Positions 32,223 to 41,822 of a stretch of 64,000 nucleotides of DNA are shown here, piece by piece. Every line of letters begins with the position of its first letter. Position 1 is the stretch's first letter. The stretch covers positions 1-64,000 of the forward strand of contig JACMRL010000038.1 of NCBI GenBank assembly GCA_014376435.1, read 5' to 3'. Origin of the DNA: Bdellovibrio sp. (GTDB taxonomy: Bacteria; Bdellovibrionota; Bdellovibrionia; Bdellovibrionales; Bdellovibrionaceae). A program made the translations under genes and the position numbers. The notes under the pieces are model-generated. The model ran no database searches and was not told where the DNA came from. It saw only the letters and a list, made by a program, of their open reading frames with translations.

Positions 32223-32650
32223 TAATCTTTGTCTTCGTCGCTGTCTTCATCGTCTTCGTCAAGATCGTCGTCGTCTTCTTCATCCTCGTCTTCGTCGTCT
32301 TCATCTTCATCGAGCTCTTCTGTTGGTTCGATTCTTAATAACCAACCTTCTTCGTAGGAATCATCTTGAATGATCGAGAATTCTTCTAATACTTGCGCGT
32401 TAACTTCGATGACAGTTCCGGCAACGGGTGAATAAATATCTAGTGGGCCATCGTCAGTTTCGATTGTTCCGATTGAAACATCGGCTTCAACTTTTTCTGC
32501 TTCAGGGGGAAGATCAACGCCCGTGATTTCAGTGATGTCGGCTAAGCCTTCTTCATTGATACCGATTGTGATAATACCGTCTTCGTCTTCTTGGTACCAC
32601 ATGTGAACATTATAATTTTTAATATCGCCCGTCGTAATATCTTTTGCCAT
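32222..32650 (-). CDS. GcvH-like domain protein without lipoyl lysine
   Basis: ATG 32650 has a GGAG ribosome site. Residues about 15-108 follow the glycine-cleavage H protein: DEDGIITIGINEEGLADI, LPPEAEKV, IYSPVAGTVIEVNAQVLEE and YEEGWLLRIEP. At the place of ESVKA, whose Lys carries lipoate, it has ETDDG (64-68), so lipoylation is not expected. The last 30 residues are almost all Asp and Glu. It may be an adaptor or storage-like protein; related H-like proteins without Lys exist. It begins a three-gene operon with a GNAT and an FAD oxidoreductase. Confidence 0.75.
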   Translation of the reverse strand: MAKDITTGDIKNYNVHMWYQEDEDGIITIGINEEGLADITEITGVDLPPEAEKVEADVSIGTIETDDGPLDIYSPVAGTVIEVNAQVLEEFSIIQDDSYEEGWLLRIEPTEELDEDEDDEDEDEEDDDDLDEDDEDSDEDKD

Positions 32651-32887
32651 CGCGGTTCTCCCTAAAAAAGTGTGCAAAAAAATGTATGCCCAAAATTTGG
32701 CTTCTGTTGGCCCGTCAAGACGATTTCGGATAAATACAATTAATTGAAGTCATTTTAACTTAAATTCCCGACGGGTCAAATTTTGTCACGCTAACGCAAA
32801 CTTAAAAATTTGCGCAATCAGAGTGTGTCTGTTACAACTCACTCACTTTCAGAAAACATTTGCTGTCAAAAGATCAGAGGGGGATTC

Positions 32888-33490
32888 ATGACGACAATGC
32901 GTTTTTTTGTCATCGGTTCATGGACCGAGGGCATGCTGCATTTTCAAAAACTGCGACCATTTATTGTTTCCTATGAGAAAGCCACGATTCGGGGGCAAGT
33001 CTATCGTTTGCCTGCGGGTTTTCCAGTCATCGTGCAAGAGGGCGATGATGAAATTGTAGGCCAATTAGTCGAACTAAAGCATGATGATGCCTTGGTTGCC
33101 CTAATGGATGCATTTCACGGCGTTCATGCGTCTGATCCGGCAAAGGGTTTACATAAACGCGAGACCATTCAGATTCAAAAATCTTCGGGTGATTCAGAAG
33201 AAGCGCAAATTTATATTTATAATCCAAAAAAGCTAACCGCGAAGGCACAAAAAATTGCCGGTACGGTATGGCAAGATTTAATGAAGTTAGAGCCGCCGAT
33301 GAGCGAACAATTAACGGAGCGTCAAAAATTGTACGTGATGAAATTAGGGGCGGCTAAGGGTCGCGATATTATTCCGATTGATGATCTAACTTTGTACCGA
33401 GAATTGATGAAGCTAGAATTGATCGTCGACAAAGGGCGACGTTTAGCATTGAGTTCTTTAGGTAAAGAAGTTTATAACCATTTGATCTAG
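32888..33490 (+). CDS. AIG2/gamma-glutamylcyclotransferase-like protein with C-terminal domain
   Basis: I begin at ATG 32888, after a GAGGGGG site, rather than at 32810. The first 140 residues resemble the GGCT/AIG2 fold: FFVIGSWTEGMLHFQKL, ATIRGQVYRLPAGFPVIVQ, VGQLVEL and a tyrosine-rich strand. Around residues 140-200 is an unrecognised helical domain (LTERQKLYVMKLGAAKGRDI, ending LALSSLGKEVYNHL), possibly a winged helix. It would be a soluble protein. The enzyme activity is inferred weakly. It lies just upstream of trmL. Confidence 0.5.
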   Translation: MTTMRFFVIGSWTEGMLHFQKLRPFIVSYEKATIRGQVYRLPAGFPVIVQEGDDEIVGQLVELKHDDALVALMDAFHGVHASDPAKGLHKRETIQIQKSSGDSEEAQIYIYNPKKLTAKAQKIAGTVWQDLMKLEPPMSEQLTERQKLYVMKLGAAKGRDIIPIDDLTLYRELMKLELIVDKGRRLALSSLGKEVYNHLI

Positions 33491-33506
33491 AATGGTTGAA
33501 ACATAG

Positions 33507-34007
33507 ATGTCAGAAACAAAAAAAGCCGAAAATTTATTCCGTATCGTTTTGGTAGAACCTGAAATTCCCCAAAACACGGGCAACATAGGCCGTACCTGCG
33601 TCGGTACAAATTGCGAATTACATTTAATTGGTCCAATGAGCTTTGAAATTAACGACACGCAGCTGAAACGCGCGGGTTTAGATTATTGGCAGCACCTAAC
33701 GTGGTTTTATTATCCGACTTACGAAGATTGGTTTAAAAAAGTAGAAGATCCAACACGGGTTTTCTATCTGACGACCAAGGTTAAACAAACTTATTATGAA
33801 CCTCAGTATCAAAAAGGTGATTGGTTTGTGTTTGGAAAAGAGACAAAGGGTTTGCCTCCCGAAATTATCAATCAAAATTTAGAACAAGCCGTCACGATTC
33901 CGCAAACGGGTCCGGTGCGAAGCCTTAATTTAGCAACGGCCGTTGCCGTGGTTATATTTGAAGGATACCGACAAAGCTTACTCCTTAATCAAGGCTCTAA
34001 ACTTTAG
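33507..34007 (+). CDS. trmL: tRNA (cytidine/uridine-34-2'-O)-methyltransferase TrmL
   Basis: This 166-residue SPOUT methyltransferase has all TrmL motifs: VLVEPEIPQNTGNIGRTC at the start, GLDYWQHL, FGKETKGLPPEII and IPQTGPVRSLNLATAVAVV for the trefoil knot and SAM binding. It methylates the ribose of the wobble base in tRNA-Leu in well-studied bacteria. It starts 16 bases after the preceding gene and leads into secA. Length usual. Confidence 0.95.
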   Translation: MSETKKAENLFRIVLVEPEIPQNTGNIGRTCVGTNCELHLIGPMSFEINDTQLKRAGLDYWQHLTWFYYPTYEDWFKKVEDPTRVFYLTTKVKQTYYEPQYQKGDWFVFGKETKGLPPEIINQNLEQAVTIPQTGPVRSLNLATAVAVVIFEGYRQSLLLNQGSKL

Positions 34008-34090
34008 TCTGGTTCAGTTAATTGTGCGCCATCGAGCATAGACTTGGTATGGCTTGCCGATTAAGTCTTGAAGGCCTATTCTGGATAGCT

Positions 34091-36775
34091 ATGATGCAAA
34101 AAATTCTAGCCAAAGTATTTGGCACAAAACACGAACGTGAAATTAAAAAAATTCAACCTCTGGTTGAGCAAATAAATAAGCTCGAACCCGGCATGCAAGC
34201 GTTAACCGACGATCAGTTAAAAGCTAAAACACCTGAGTTTCAAAAACGCTTACAAAACGGCGAAAAGGTCGATGATCTTTTACCGGAAGCATTTGCTGTA
34301 TGTCGTGAAACTTCGAAGCGTGTTCTAGGAATGCGCCACTACGATGTTCAGTTGATTGGTGGAGTTGTTTTAAATCGTGGCTCGATTGCAGAAATGCGTA
34401 CGGGTGAAGGTAAAACTTTAGTGGCTACATTGCCTGTTTACTTAAACGCTCTAACTGGTAAAGGCGTTCACGTTGTAACGGTTAATGATTACTTAGCAAC
34501 ACGTGACTGCGAAGAAATGAGCCAAATTTACAACTGGCTAGGTCTATCGACGGGCGTAATTAAGCACGGTTTAACCGATGAAGAGCGCAGAGAAAATTAC
34601 GGAGCAGATATTACTTATGCGACCAACAATGAATTAGGCTTCGATTATTTGCGTGATAATATGAAATTTGATTTAAGTGAGTACGTACAGCGTGCTCCGC
34701 ACTACGCGATTGTGGATGAGTGTGATTCAATTTTAGTCGATGAAGCTAGAACTCCGTTGATTATTTCGGGTCCGGCGGAAGCCTCGACCGACAAATATTA
34801 TGCGATTGACCAAATTATTCCGTACTTAAAGCGTGATGTTCATTTCGCGATCGAAGAAAAATCTAAATCGGCCACTTTAACTGAAGAGGGTAACTCAGAA
34901 GTTGAAAAGCTTTTAAAATTAGACAATCTTTATGATCCACAAAATATCGAATTACTTCACCACGTAAACCAAGCTTTACGCGCGCATCACCTTTACCGTT
35001 TAGATGTGGAATACATGCTTAAAGACGGTGAAATTGTGATTGTCGATGAATTCACGGGTCGTTTAATGCCGGGACGTCGTTGGAGTGATGGTCTTCACCA
35101 AGCGATTGAGGCTAAAGAAAAAGTTGAAGTTAAGAATGAAAATCAAACTTTAGCGACCATTACGTTTCAAAATTACTTCCGCATGTACGATAAATTATCG
35201 GGCATGACGGGTACGGCTGATACAGAAGCGGTCGAATTTCAAAAAATTTATAACTTAGGCGTTAATGTGATTCCGACGAACATGCCGGTTCGCCGTGATG
35301 ACGTAGAAGACACCGTTTATAAAACGGAACAAGCTAAGTATAAAGCGATCACCGAAGATATTAAATTACGTCACGCTAAAGGACAGCCGGTTTTAGTGGG
35401 TACGGCTTCGATTGAAAAATCTGAAACTTTATCTAAATGGTTAAAAAACGAAGGCGTTCGTCACGAAGTTTTGAATGCGAAACATCACGAACGTGAAGCT
35501 GAATTGGTTGCGTTAGCGGGCCGTAAAGGTGCCGTCACCATCGCTACAAATATGGCCGGTCGCGGAACTGATATTAAATTAGGTGGTAACGCTGAAATTC
35601 AAGCTAAAATGGAAGTTCCTTCGGCCGAGGGTGCTGAGTACGACCAAGCTTTAGTAAAATATAAAGATCAAACCGAGCGCGAGAAAAAACAAGTAATCGA
35701 AGCCGGTGGTTTATACATCGTCGGAACGGAACGACATGAATCTCGTCGTATCGATAATCAGTTACGTGGTCGCGCCGGTCGTCAGGGTGACCCGGGAGAG
35801 TCGCACTTTTTCTTATCTTTAGAAGATAATTTAATGCGTATTTTTAATGGTGAGCGTATTCAAAAAATTATGACGATGTTAAATATTCCGGAAGACGAAC
35901 CAATCACACACAAAATGGTTACCAATGCGATCGAGGGCGCGCAAAGAAAAGTCGAAGGACATCACTTTGATGTTCGTAAGCATTTACTTGATTACGATAA
36001 CGTGATGAATATGCAGCGTAATGCAATTTACAAAATGCGCCGCCAAATTTTAGAAGGTAAGCAGATCGAAAGGTCTTTACTAGATATGTTAGGCGATGTG
36101 GTTTCGGTTATGTTAGATACACATATGCCGCAAGATGCACGAGCCCAAGACTGGAATTTAGCCGGTTTAAACACTGGTTTAATGGCGCAATTTGGTTTTC
36201 AAATCGATACGAGCGTAAATACAACAGCTGAAAAAATTCAAACTGAGATCACTACAAAAGTGAAACAGATTTTTGAACATCAAAAGAAATCAATGGGACC
36301 TTACTTCGAGCAGATTAGTAAAATGATCATGTTGAATGCGATTGATCAGCGTTGGAAAGAACATCTTTATACTTTAGATAAAGTAAAAGAAGGTATTAAC
36401 TTACGTGCGTACGGCCAAAAAGATCCTTTAATTGAATATAAAAAAGAAGCTTTCAAAGCTTTTGAATACTTAAGCAACATTATCAAGACTGAAACCGTTG
36501 AAAAAATGATGCGCGTTCAATTAGTGCCAGAAGGTATGGAAGAAGCTTTGCAAAGATTGAAGCCTTCAGATTCTGATGATGGCGAATTAAATTATTCGGC
36601 TCCTTCAGATTCTGAATCGAATGCTTTTGCAGATATGACTACCGCAGGTAAATCGGCGGAAGCGCGTGCGGAACAACAGCAGCCGCCAAAGCGTCGTATG
36701 ATTGCCGGTCCGCCAAGTAATGATGACGATCGCAAAGTAAATCGGGCTGAACGACGCAAACAAAAAGGAAGATAA
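34091..36775 (+). CDS. secA: Preprotein translocase ATPase SecA
   Basis: From ATG 34091 the protein has 894 residues. It carries [14 protein letters not shown] (Walker A), [18 protein letters not shown] (DEAD), the preprotein cross-linking region, [24 protein letters not shown], and [20 protein letters not shown], with an intact helical scaffold. The C-terminal tail (about 36580-36772) is acidic then basic and lacks the CxCx8CH zinc motif found in many SecA. Its TAA overlaps the next ATG by one base, and that next protein carries a zinc ribbon. It drives Sec-dependent export. Confidence 0.95.
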   Translation: MMQKILAKVFGTKHEREIKKIQPLVEQINKLEPGMQALTDDQLKAKTPEFQKRLQNGEKVDDLLPEAFAVCRETSKRVLGMRHYDVQLIGGVVLNRGSIAEMRTGEGKTLVATLPVYLNALTGKGVHVVTVNDYLATRDCEEMSQIYNWLGLSTGVIKHGLTDEERRENYGADITYATNNELGFDYLRDNMKFDLSEYVQRAPHYAIVDECDSILVDEARTPLIISGPAEASTDKYYAIDQIIPYLKRDVHFAIEEKSKSATLTEEGNSEVEKLLKLDNLYDPQNIELLHHVNQALRAHHLYRLDVEYMLKDGEIVIVDEFTGRLMPGRRWSDGLHQAIEAKEKVEVKNENQTLATITFQNYFRMYDKLSGMTGTADTEAVEFQKIYNLGVNVIPTNMPVRRDDVEDTVYKTEQAKYKAITEDIKLRHAKGQPVLVGTASIEKSETLSKWLKNEGVRHEVLNAKHHEREAELVALAGRKGAVTIATNMAGRGTDIKLGGNAEIQAKMEVPSAEGAEYDQALVKYKDQTEREKKQVIEAGGLYIVGTERHESRRIDNQLRGRAGRQGDPGESHFFLSLEDNLMRIFNGERIQKIMTMLNIPEDEPITHKMVTNAIEGAQRKVEGHHFDVRKHLLDYDNVMNMQRNAIYKMRRQILEGKQIERSLLDMLGDVVSVMLDTHMPQDARAQDWNLAGLNTGLMAQFGFQIDTSVNTTAEKIQTEITTKVKQIFEHQKKSMGPYFEQISKMIMLNAIDQRWKEHLYTLDKVKEGINLRAYGQKDPLIEYKKEAFKAFEYLSNIIKTETVEKMMRVQLVPEGMEEALQRLKPSDSDDGELNYSAPSDSESNAFADMTTAGKSAEARAEQQQPPKRRMIAGPPSNDDDRKVNRAERRKQKGR

Positions 36776-37452
36776 TGATTTGTCCTAACTGTCAGACCGA
36801 TGTGAAAATCACTGAACAGAATTACGGAAGTCTTTATACATGCGTCGCGTGCCAGGCGGCGTATTTTATTAATTTCGATGGTCACCCTGAATTTGGTAAT
36901 ATGAATGTGCCGGAAGAATCTATGAATGATTCTACGGCGCCCACCGCACCCGATTTAAATTTAAATGATTACGGTGAATCCAATGTAGAGCCTATCGTCG
37001 AATTTAATCAAAACGAATTCGCCGTGGTTGAACCTATTCAAGACAATATTGATGCCCCCGAATTAAGTTCGCTTGGCAATAGCGGCTTACAAGAAAATCT
37101 TTTTGAAACGCTTCAAAATATTCCCCTAGATCAGCCCGAACACGTGCAAGCTTTCGGAAGTTTTAGCGATGCCGCTAAAGATATTTCTGATTTCGGAAAT
37201 TCAGAAACTCAAGTGGCTAGTTTGAATTATGATTTAAAAATTTCGGGTTTAGATACGGTTGAAATTTTAACTTTATTTAAAGAGTCGATTGATGATTCGC
37301 GCTTTGGTTGGGAAACCAACGAACTGATGCGTTCAATTAAAAATGGTGAAATTTATTTAGAAAAATTAAACCCCGTTAAAGCCTACATTTTATCAAAAAG
37401 ATTGCAATTTTTAGATGTAGAAAAAAAATGGAAACAAAATGTACTTAGTTAA
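36775..37452 (+). CDS. Zinc-ribbon protein downstream of secA
   Basis: The N-terminus carries ICPNCQTDVK and YTCVACQAAY, two CxxC pairs that form a zinc ribbon. A long acidic, Asn-rich linker (about 40-145) follows, then a helical C-terminal domain (LKISGLDTVEILTLFKESIDD, SIKNGEIYLEKLNPVKAYILSKRL). The protein has 225 residues and no membrane segment. Its ATG shares one base with the secA stop, so the two genes are probably translated together. It may support SecA, whose own zinc tail is missing. The family is unknown to me. Confidence 0.55.
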   Translation: MICPNCQTDVKITEQNYGSLYTCVACQAAYFINFDGHPEFGNMNVPEESMNDSTAPTAPDLNLNDYGESNVEPIVEFNQNEFAVVEPIQDNIDAPELSSLGNSGLQENLFETLQNIPLDQPEHVQAFGSFSDAAKDISDFGNSETQVASLNYDLKISGLDTVEILTLFKESIDDSRFGWETNELMRSIKNGEIYLEKLNPVKAYILSKRLQFLDVEKKWKQNVLS

Positions 37453-38026
37453 GATTATTTTAACGACGTTATTGTTTGCGCAATTAGTTTTCGCGCAAAG
37501 CGAAGAAGAAGTTTCGGCAGCAGACGCTGGAACCAAGGCTTATTCGGGCAAACAAAGTTCTGAGTGGGCGGATGTTCAAAAAAAATTAGCCGACGCAAAA
37601 GCTAAGTTAGAAGCGCAAGATATTTTAGTTAAAAATTTGATCATAGAAAAATCACAATCGACGGGTAGCGAACAAAATAATAAAAATGAACAAATCCAGG
37701 TCGAGCATCGTAAGTTGCAAAAAATGACTGATGATTACAACTTACTGCGCTCTGATTACGAAACAAAGTTTCCCGAAAAAGGTGTTAAAGAAAGCCGAAT
37801 TTACAATCGTGCCGAAGTAAAAAGTATTGAGGGTATGCAAAGTGATCTAACTTTAGAAGGTCGTTTGAACAAGCTGCATAATAAAGTAATCAGTCAATAT
37901 CCGCGTTCGGCTAACCCTGAACCCGCCGTTAAAAAATCATCGGATGCTAAAAACAAAAAAGCGATTCCCGCGCCCGCGGTTAAATCTGAAAAAGAAGTAA
38001 CTGAACAAATTATCTTACAGAAGTAA
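37439..38026 (+). CDS. Exported coiled-coil protein (195 aa)
   Basis: It overlaps the zinc-ribbon gene by 14 bases and starts with a signal peptide (LVKIILTTLLFAQLVFAQ). The mature part has a coiled-coil (about residues 45-105) followed by a Lys/Ala/Pro-rich tail, a layout typical of a periplasmic structural protein. Probably part of the secA operon. Its last 17 bases overlap the convergent minus-strand gene. No family recognised. Confidence 0.55.
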   Translation: MYLVKIILTTLLFAQLVFAQSEEEVSAADAGTKAYSGKQSSEWADVQKKLADAKAKLEAQDILVKNLIIEKSQSTGSEQNNKNEQIQVEHRKLQKMTDDYNLLRSDYETKFPEKGVKESRIYNRAEVKSIEGMQSDLTLEGRLNKLHNKVISQYPRSANPEPAVKKSSDAKNKKAIPAPAVKSEKEVTEQIILQK

Positions 38027-38582
38027 TTGTAAAACTGAATGAGTTATTCGCGTGCACTTTTTCAATCTCAAATTGATTGATGGTGAAAGTAGAGGGGCCG
38101 GTTACGGTAATTTCTGAAACCTGCCAATCACTTGGAAAATCTTCATCGCTGTAGACCTGCGCGGCCGTCATTTGGCTAACATTTAAATTAAGCTTTTTAT
38201 TTTTTTGCATTGAAATAAAGTCAGACATATTAGTTTGTAAAGTAGTTAGGCTTAAATCTTTTTTAATCTCTACGCATGAGAATGTATGCGTAATGGTTGG
38301 CTGAGCGCCCGCGTAGGCCACATTAACGGCGCGGTATTTTACTTCGATTAAAGACGAAGTTTCACATATCATCTGCAATTTTTCTGTTTGTAAAACCAGT
38401 TGCTGGCTATCTGCTTTAAAATGTAAAGACTTAACAAGTTCAAATTTGTTTTGTTGCCCTGCGCTTAGGTTAGATTCGCTTTCAACACTGGCGATTTGGC
38501 GTTCTTGCTGCATTGAAATTCGCAGAACTAAGCCCACAAAAATAAAATCGACGATCACAAATAAAATTAACCACTTTCTCAT
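38010..38582 (-). CDS. Membrane-anchored protein of unknown function (190 aa)
   Basis: A hydrophobic N-terminal segment (KWLILFVIVDFIFVGLVLRI) is a likely membrane anchor with the rest in the periplasm. The periplasmic part has two Cys (MICET and FSCVEI), possibly a disulfide, and mostly beta structure. Its ATG overlaps the stop of the matrixin-like gene, so the two are co-transcribed. Unrecognised. Confidence 0.55.
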   Translation of the reverse strand: MRKWLILFVIVDFIFVGLVLRISMQQERQIASVESESNLSAGQQNKFELVKSLHFKADSQQLVLQTEKLQMICETSSLIEVKYRAVNVAYAGAQPTITHTFSCVEIKKDLSLTTLQTNMSDFISMQKNKKLNLNVSQMTAAQVYSDEDFPSDWQVSEITVTGPSTFTINQFEIEKVHANNSFSFTITSVR

Positions 38583-39235
38583 TAATACTCACAGTTTAGA
38601 GAGGTCGCGTCGACATCTCCGGGATTGTTGCGATCAACGGACGAACCTAAATTCGGCTGCATCACACTGGTTAAATTGGAAATATGTCTAAGACCCACCG
38701 CATGACCAAACTCGTGAAGCATGAGACTTTCTAAATTGACTCTGCCCGCGGAGTTCGCACTTCCGGTCGAGTAAAATCTAAAATTTTTTGCATTTACTTT
38801 AATATCAGCCTCTTGAATTTTACTGATTTCCCACTTTATCGACGTACGAGCTTGCTCGGCACCCTGGTCTTCCGACCAGTCGCTCATCCAATAAATTCCG
38901 TTAATTCCATCGGAAGATGGGGTGGCGGTATAAGAATTATCGCGATGAACTTCGATTAGGTTTGATGCGCGACTATTCCAAGTTTGGGCGGCCTTAATGA
39001 TCGAAGCATCAAACTCAAGCGGAACTGATGAGGTAATAATTAAATGAATGGGAACTGATGATTTCCAAGAAACCCGGATACCTTGAGAGTTTTGCACAAA
39101 GTTGCAGGCTTGCTGCGAACCAAATGCGAAAAGATCTTGATCGCCAATTCTTAAGGTAAAGCCTTTGTTACAGGCTGATAAGCTTAGTACGCAGGCAAAT
39201 GTAAAAAATAATAAGCGGAAGTTTACGTGGGACAC
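38582..39235 (-). CDS. Matrixin-like zinc metalloprotease lipoprotein
   Basis: A signal ending LSLSAC marks a lipoprotein, with the lipid Cys near residue 22. The C-terminal half carries the metzincin motif HEFGHAVGLRH and the downstream SVMQP Met-turn, with DVDATSLNC at the end, as in M10 matrixin-type peptidases. It is 217 residues, and the catalytic Glu and three His are present. Predicted to cleave proteins at the outer membrane or periplasm. It is followed by the anchored protein gene overlapping by 1 base. Confidence 0.8.
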   Translation of the reverse strand: MSHVNFRLLFFTFACVLSLSACNKGFTLRIGDQDLFAFGSQQACNFVQNSQGIRVSWKSSVPIHLIITSSVPLEFDASIIKAAQTWNSRASNLIEVHRDNSYTATPSSDGINGIYWMSDWSEDQGAEQARTSIKWEISKIQEADIKVNAKNFRFYSTGSANSAGRVNLESLMLHEFGHAVGLRHISNLTSVMQPNLGSSVDRNNPGDVDATSLNCEY

Positions 39236-39357
39236 TCCTTTACTTTGATACAGCTAGAAAACTTTGACGAGTCGAGATCTATTAAGGTCGGGTTTGAGAT
39301 TAACTTATAATTGTTTATTTAGGGCGCAAAAAGCTCTAAGGATTTTGACTACTTAGA

Positions 39358-39386
39358 TTGCTAGACTCAACTTGTTGTGCTATAAA
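39358..39386 (+). promoter_or_regulatory. Candidate promoter for the cytochrome oxidase operon
   Basis: TTGCTA at 39358-39363 and TATAAA at 39381-39386 are separated by 17 bases, fitting a sigma-70 promoter, about 35 bases before the first gene of the oxidase operon. It is supported by the sequence pattern only. Confidence 0.4.
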
Positions 39387-39421
39387 TAAATGCTCATAGA
39401 AAAATTAAGGAGACTTACTTC

Positions 39422-39934
39422 ATGGCTGATAATCATGACCACCATAATCGAAGCGGTTTAATCGCATTCATTGGCGCGATGGCTTTTGTTTTTCTGTTTT
39501 TCTTCTACATCGTGTTTGTAAATAAAGGTGTAACGTTGAATGAAAACGTAACTGAGCCCACACCCGCAGATGCACCTAAGTTTGATTTAACAACTGTAAA
39601 AGAGCCTTGGCTTGAAAACGAACAAGTCGCCTTAGCTGGCGCAAAAATTTTCAAACAAAACTGTGCGTTATGCCATGGAGCTAAAGGTAATCTTGTGGGT
39701 GGTATCGCAGAAGCGCGTAACCTTGTCGAAGGCCACTGGAAAGCGGGAGAAGGCATGATTAGCCATTTTAAAGTTTTACAAAACGGTATCACCGGATCGC
39801 AAATGGCTTCTTTCAAACAAACCTTAAATCCGACCGAGCGATGGGCTGTTTTAAATTACATTGAAACGATCACGAATAATAAAACAAAAGATAAACTTGA
39901 AGACATAGCTACGTTTGCAAAATCGGCCGACTAA
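39422..39934 (+). CDS. Membrane-anchored monoheme cytochrome c
   Basis: After a short polar start a single helix (LIAFIGAMAFVFLFFFYIVF) anchors the protein. The periplasmic domain holds CALCHG, the heme c site, with a distal Met near SQMASF. It begins the caa3 operon and probably feeds electrons to the oxidase. It is 170 residues, of class I cytochrome type. AAGGAG precedes the ATG. Confidence 0.85.
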   Translation: MADNHDHHNRSGLIAFIGAMAFVFLFFFYIVFVNKGVTLNENVTEPTPADAPKFDLTTVKEPWLENEQVALAGAKIFKQNCALCHGAKGNLVGGIAEARNLVEGHWKAGEGMISHFKVLQNGITGSQMASFKQTLNPTERWAVLNYIETITNNKTKDKLEDIATFAKSAD

Positions 39935-39947
39935 GGAATCAATTTCC

Positions 39948-40826
39948 GTGAAATTAATTTTAGTTTCTTTTATTTTAATTCTGAATTTTTCTGCGCAGGC
40001 AGATGACGTTGCTACGGGCGCAGCCCTAAGCAATGGTTCGACGGGAATGAAGGCTGCCTACACAGGAAAAGAGCCTTTAAAAGCTGCGACTGAAATGCCG
40101 GAGGAATTAACCGGCGTTAAAATCGAGGAAAAAATCGGTCAACATATCGATCTAACACAAAAAGTAACAACTGAAGCGGGCGAATTAGTTCCATTATCTA
40201 CTTTTTTTAGCTCTCATAAACCAGTTATTTTAAGCCCGGTTTATTTTAACTGTCCTGGCCTGTGTAATTTTCATTTAAATGGTCTAACTGAAACTTTGAA
40301 ATCTGTAGATTGGTCTCCCGGAAATCAATTCGAAATCGTGGCGTTCAGCTTTGATGCGCGCGAAAAATCGGATGTAGCAACTAAGAAAAAAGCAAGCTAC
40401 CTGAAGGTTTACGATCGTGCCGGAACCGAAAATGGATGGCATTTTGTAACGGCGGACGAAGCGACGATTAAAACCCTCATGAATCAAGTAGGTTTTAATT
40501 ATCGTTGGAATGAAAAAGTGAGCGAATGGTCACATGCATCTGCGGCGATTGTGGTTGCGCCTGATGGAAAAATTTCTAGATACTTACACGGAATTCAATT
40601 TGAACCCCGCGATGTAAAATTAGCTCTCAACGAAGCTTCTAATGGTAAAGTTGGTAATATCGTAGATTCAGTTATGTTGTATTGTTTCAAGTATGATCGT
40701 CATGAGTCTAAGTATGGTTTGCAGGTGTATCGTGTGATGCAATTAGCGGGCGCTTTGACTATCGCAATTCTTGCGCTGTGGTTAATCCCAGTGATGATAC
40801 GAGCTAAAAGGGAGAATGGAAAATGA
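39948..40826 (+). CDS. SCO1/SenC-type copper chaperone with C-terminal helix
   Basis: The GTG start at 39948, behind AAGGAA, begins a signal peptide (KLILVSFILILNFSAQAD). The thioredoxin-like domain contains PVYFNCPGLCNFHL with the CxxxC copper motif and, later, a His in WSHASAAIVV. It would assemble the CuA site of the oxidase. An unusual C-terminal helix (about 270-290) anchors it to the membrane. It lies between the cytochrome and coxB genes, overlapping coxB by 4 bases. Confidence 0.85.
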   Translation: MKLILVSFILILNFSAQADDVATGAALSNGSTGMKAAYTGKEPLKAATEMPEELTGVKIEEKIGQHIDLTQKVTTEAGELVPLSTFFSSHKPVILSPVYFNCPGLCNFHLNGLTETLKSVDWSPGNQFEIVAFSFDAREKSDVATKKKASYLKVYDRAGTENGWHFVTADEATIKTLMNQVGFNYRWNEKVSEWSHASAAIVVAPDGKISRYLHGIQFEPRDVKLALNEASNGKVGNIVDSVMLYCFKYDRHESKYGLQVYRVMQLAGALTIAILALWLIPVMIRAKRENGK

Positions 40827-41812
40827 CACCGTTTATGGGTAAGCTAATCAGTAAATTATTTTTGGCACAATCCGCTATGGCAGGTACATTTATGCCCGAG
40901 CAGGGCACCGCAATCGCAAAACAAGTAGATAATCTTTACGGATTTCTTATTATTGTGAGTTTCGTATCGTGCGCAATTTTAATCGGCGGCATGATCTATT
41001 TCGCAGTCAAGTATAAGCGCAAAACAGCCAATGACAAAACGCCATACATCACGCACGACACTCGGTTGGAAGTTTTGTGGTCAGTGGTCCCATTGATTAT
41101 TTTCCTAACGGTTTTTGCTTGGGGCTGGGTTATTTACCATGAAATGCGCTCGATGCCTGCAAATGCACTGGAGATTCAAGTTACAGGTAAACAATGGGCG
41201 TGGGCGATTGATTACAAAAATGGAGTAAAGTCGACACAGCTGGTTGTTCCTATTCACCGTGACGTTAAATTAATTCTAACGTCCGAAGATGTAATTCATT
41301 CTTTTTACATTCCAAGTTTTCGTATCAAGCAAGATGCGGTACCCGGTCGATATACAACGATGTGGTTTCGCGCTGAAAAAATGGGTGAATTTCACGTATT
41401 TTGCACAGAGTATTGCGGAACTTCTCACTCGGCGATGATGACGAGAGTGCGAGTCGTTACGCAAGAGGAATTCGACAAGTGGCTGACGGAAGAATCTGAA
41501 GTTGGGCTGCTCTCTTTAGCTGAGCAAGGCGCTAAAATATTTCAAACACGCGCTTGTGCTTCTTGTCACAACGTAGACTCTGCAGCAGTTAAAATTGGTC
41601 CATCGCTTTGGAGAAGATGGGGAACTGAAGCAAATGTTGATGGTGAAGCTAAAATTAAATTCGACGAAAATTACGTTCGAGAATCAATTCTGCTTCCGCA
41701 AGCCCACATTGCAACGGGATATCCGAAACCATCTCCGATGCCGTCGTTTCAAGGTCAACTTTCAGAATCTCAGTTAGCAGCATTAATTGAATACATTAAA
41801 GGTTTAAATTAA
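40823..41812 (+). CDS. coxB: Cytochrome c oxidase subunit II with fused cytochrome c
   Basis: This 329-residue subunit has two N-terminal membrane helices, then the cupredoxin domain with CTEYCGTSHSAMM for CuA ligands. From about residue 245 it has a cytochrome c domain with CASCHN and a distal Met near PSPMPSF, which defines a caa3 type. It receives electrons from the periplasmic side and passes them to CoxA. It overlaps the Sco gene. Confidence 0.95.
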   Translation: MTPFMGKLISKLFLAQSAMAGTFMPEQGTAIAKQVDNLYGFLIIVSFVSCAILIGGMIYFAVKYKRKTANDKTPYITHDTRLEVLWSVVPLIIFLTVFAWGWVIYHEMRSMPANALEIQVTGKQWAWAIDYKNGVKSTQLVVPIHRDVKLILTSEDVIHSFYIPSFRIKQDAVPGRYTTMWFRAEKMGEFHVFCTEYCGTSHSAMMTRVRVVTQEEFDKWLTEESEVGLLSLAEQGAKIFQTRACASCHNVDSAAVKIGPSLWRRWGTEANVDGEAKIKFDENYVRESILLPQAHIATGYPKPSPMPSFQGQLSESQLAALIEYIKGLN

Positions 41813-41822
41813 GAGGTAAAAA

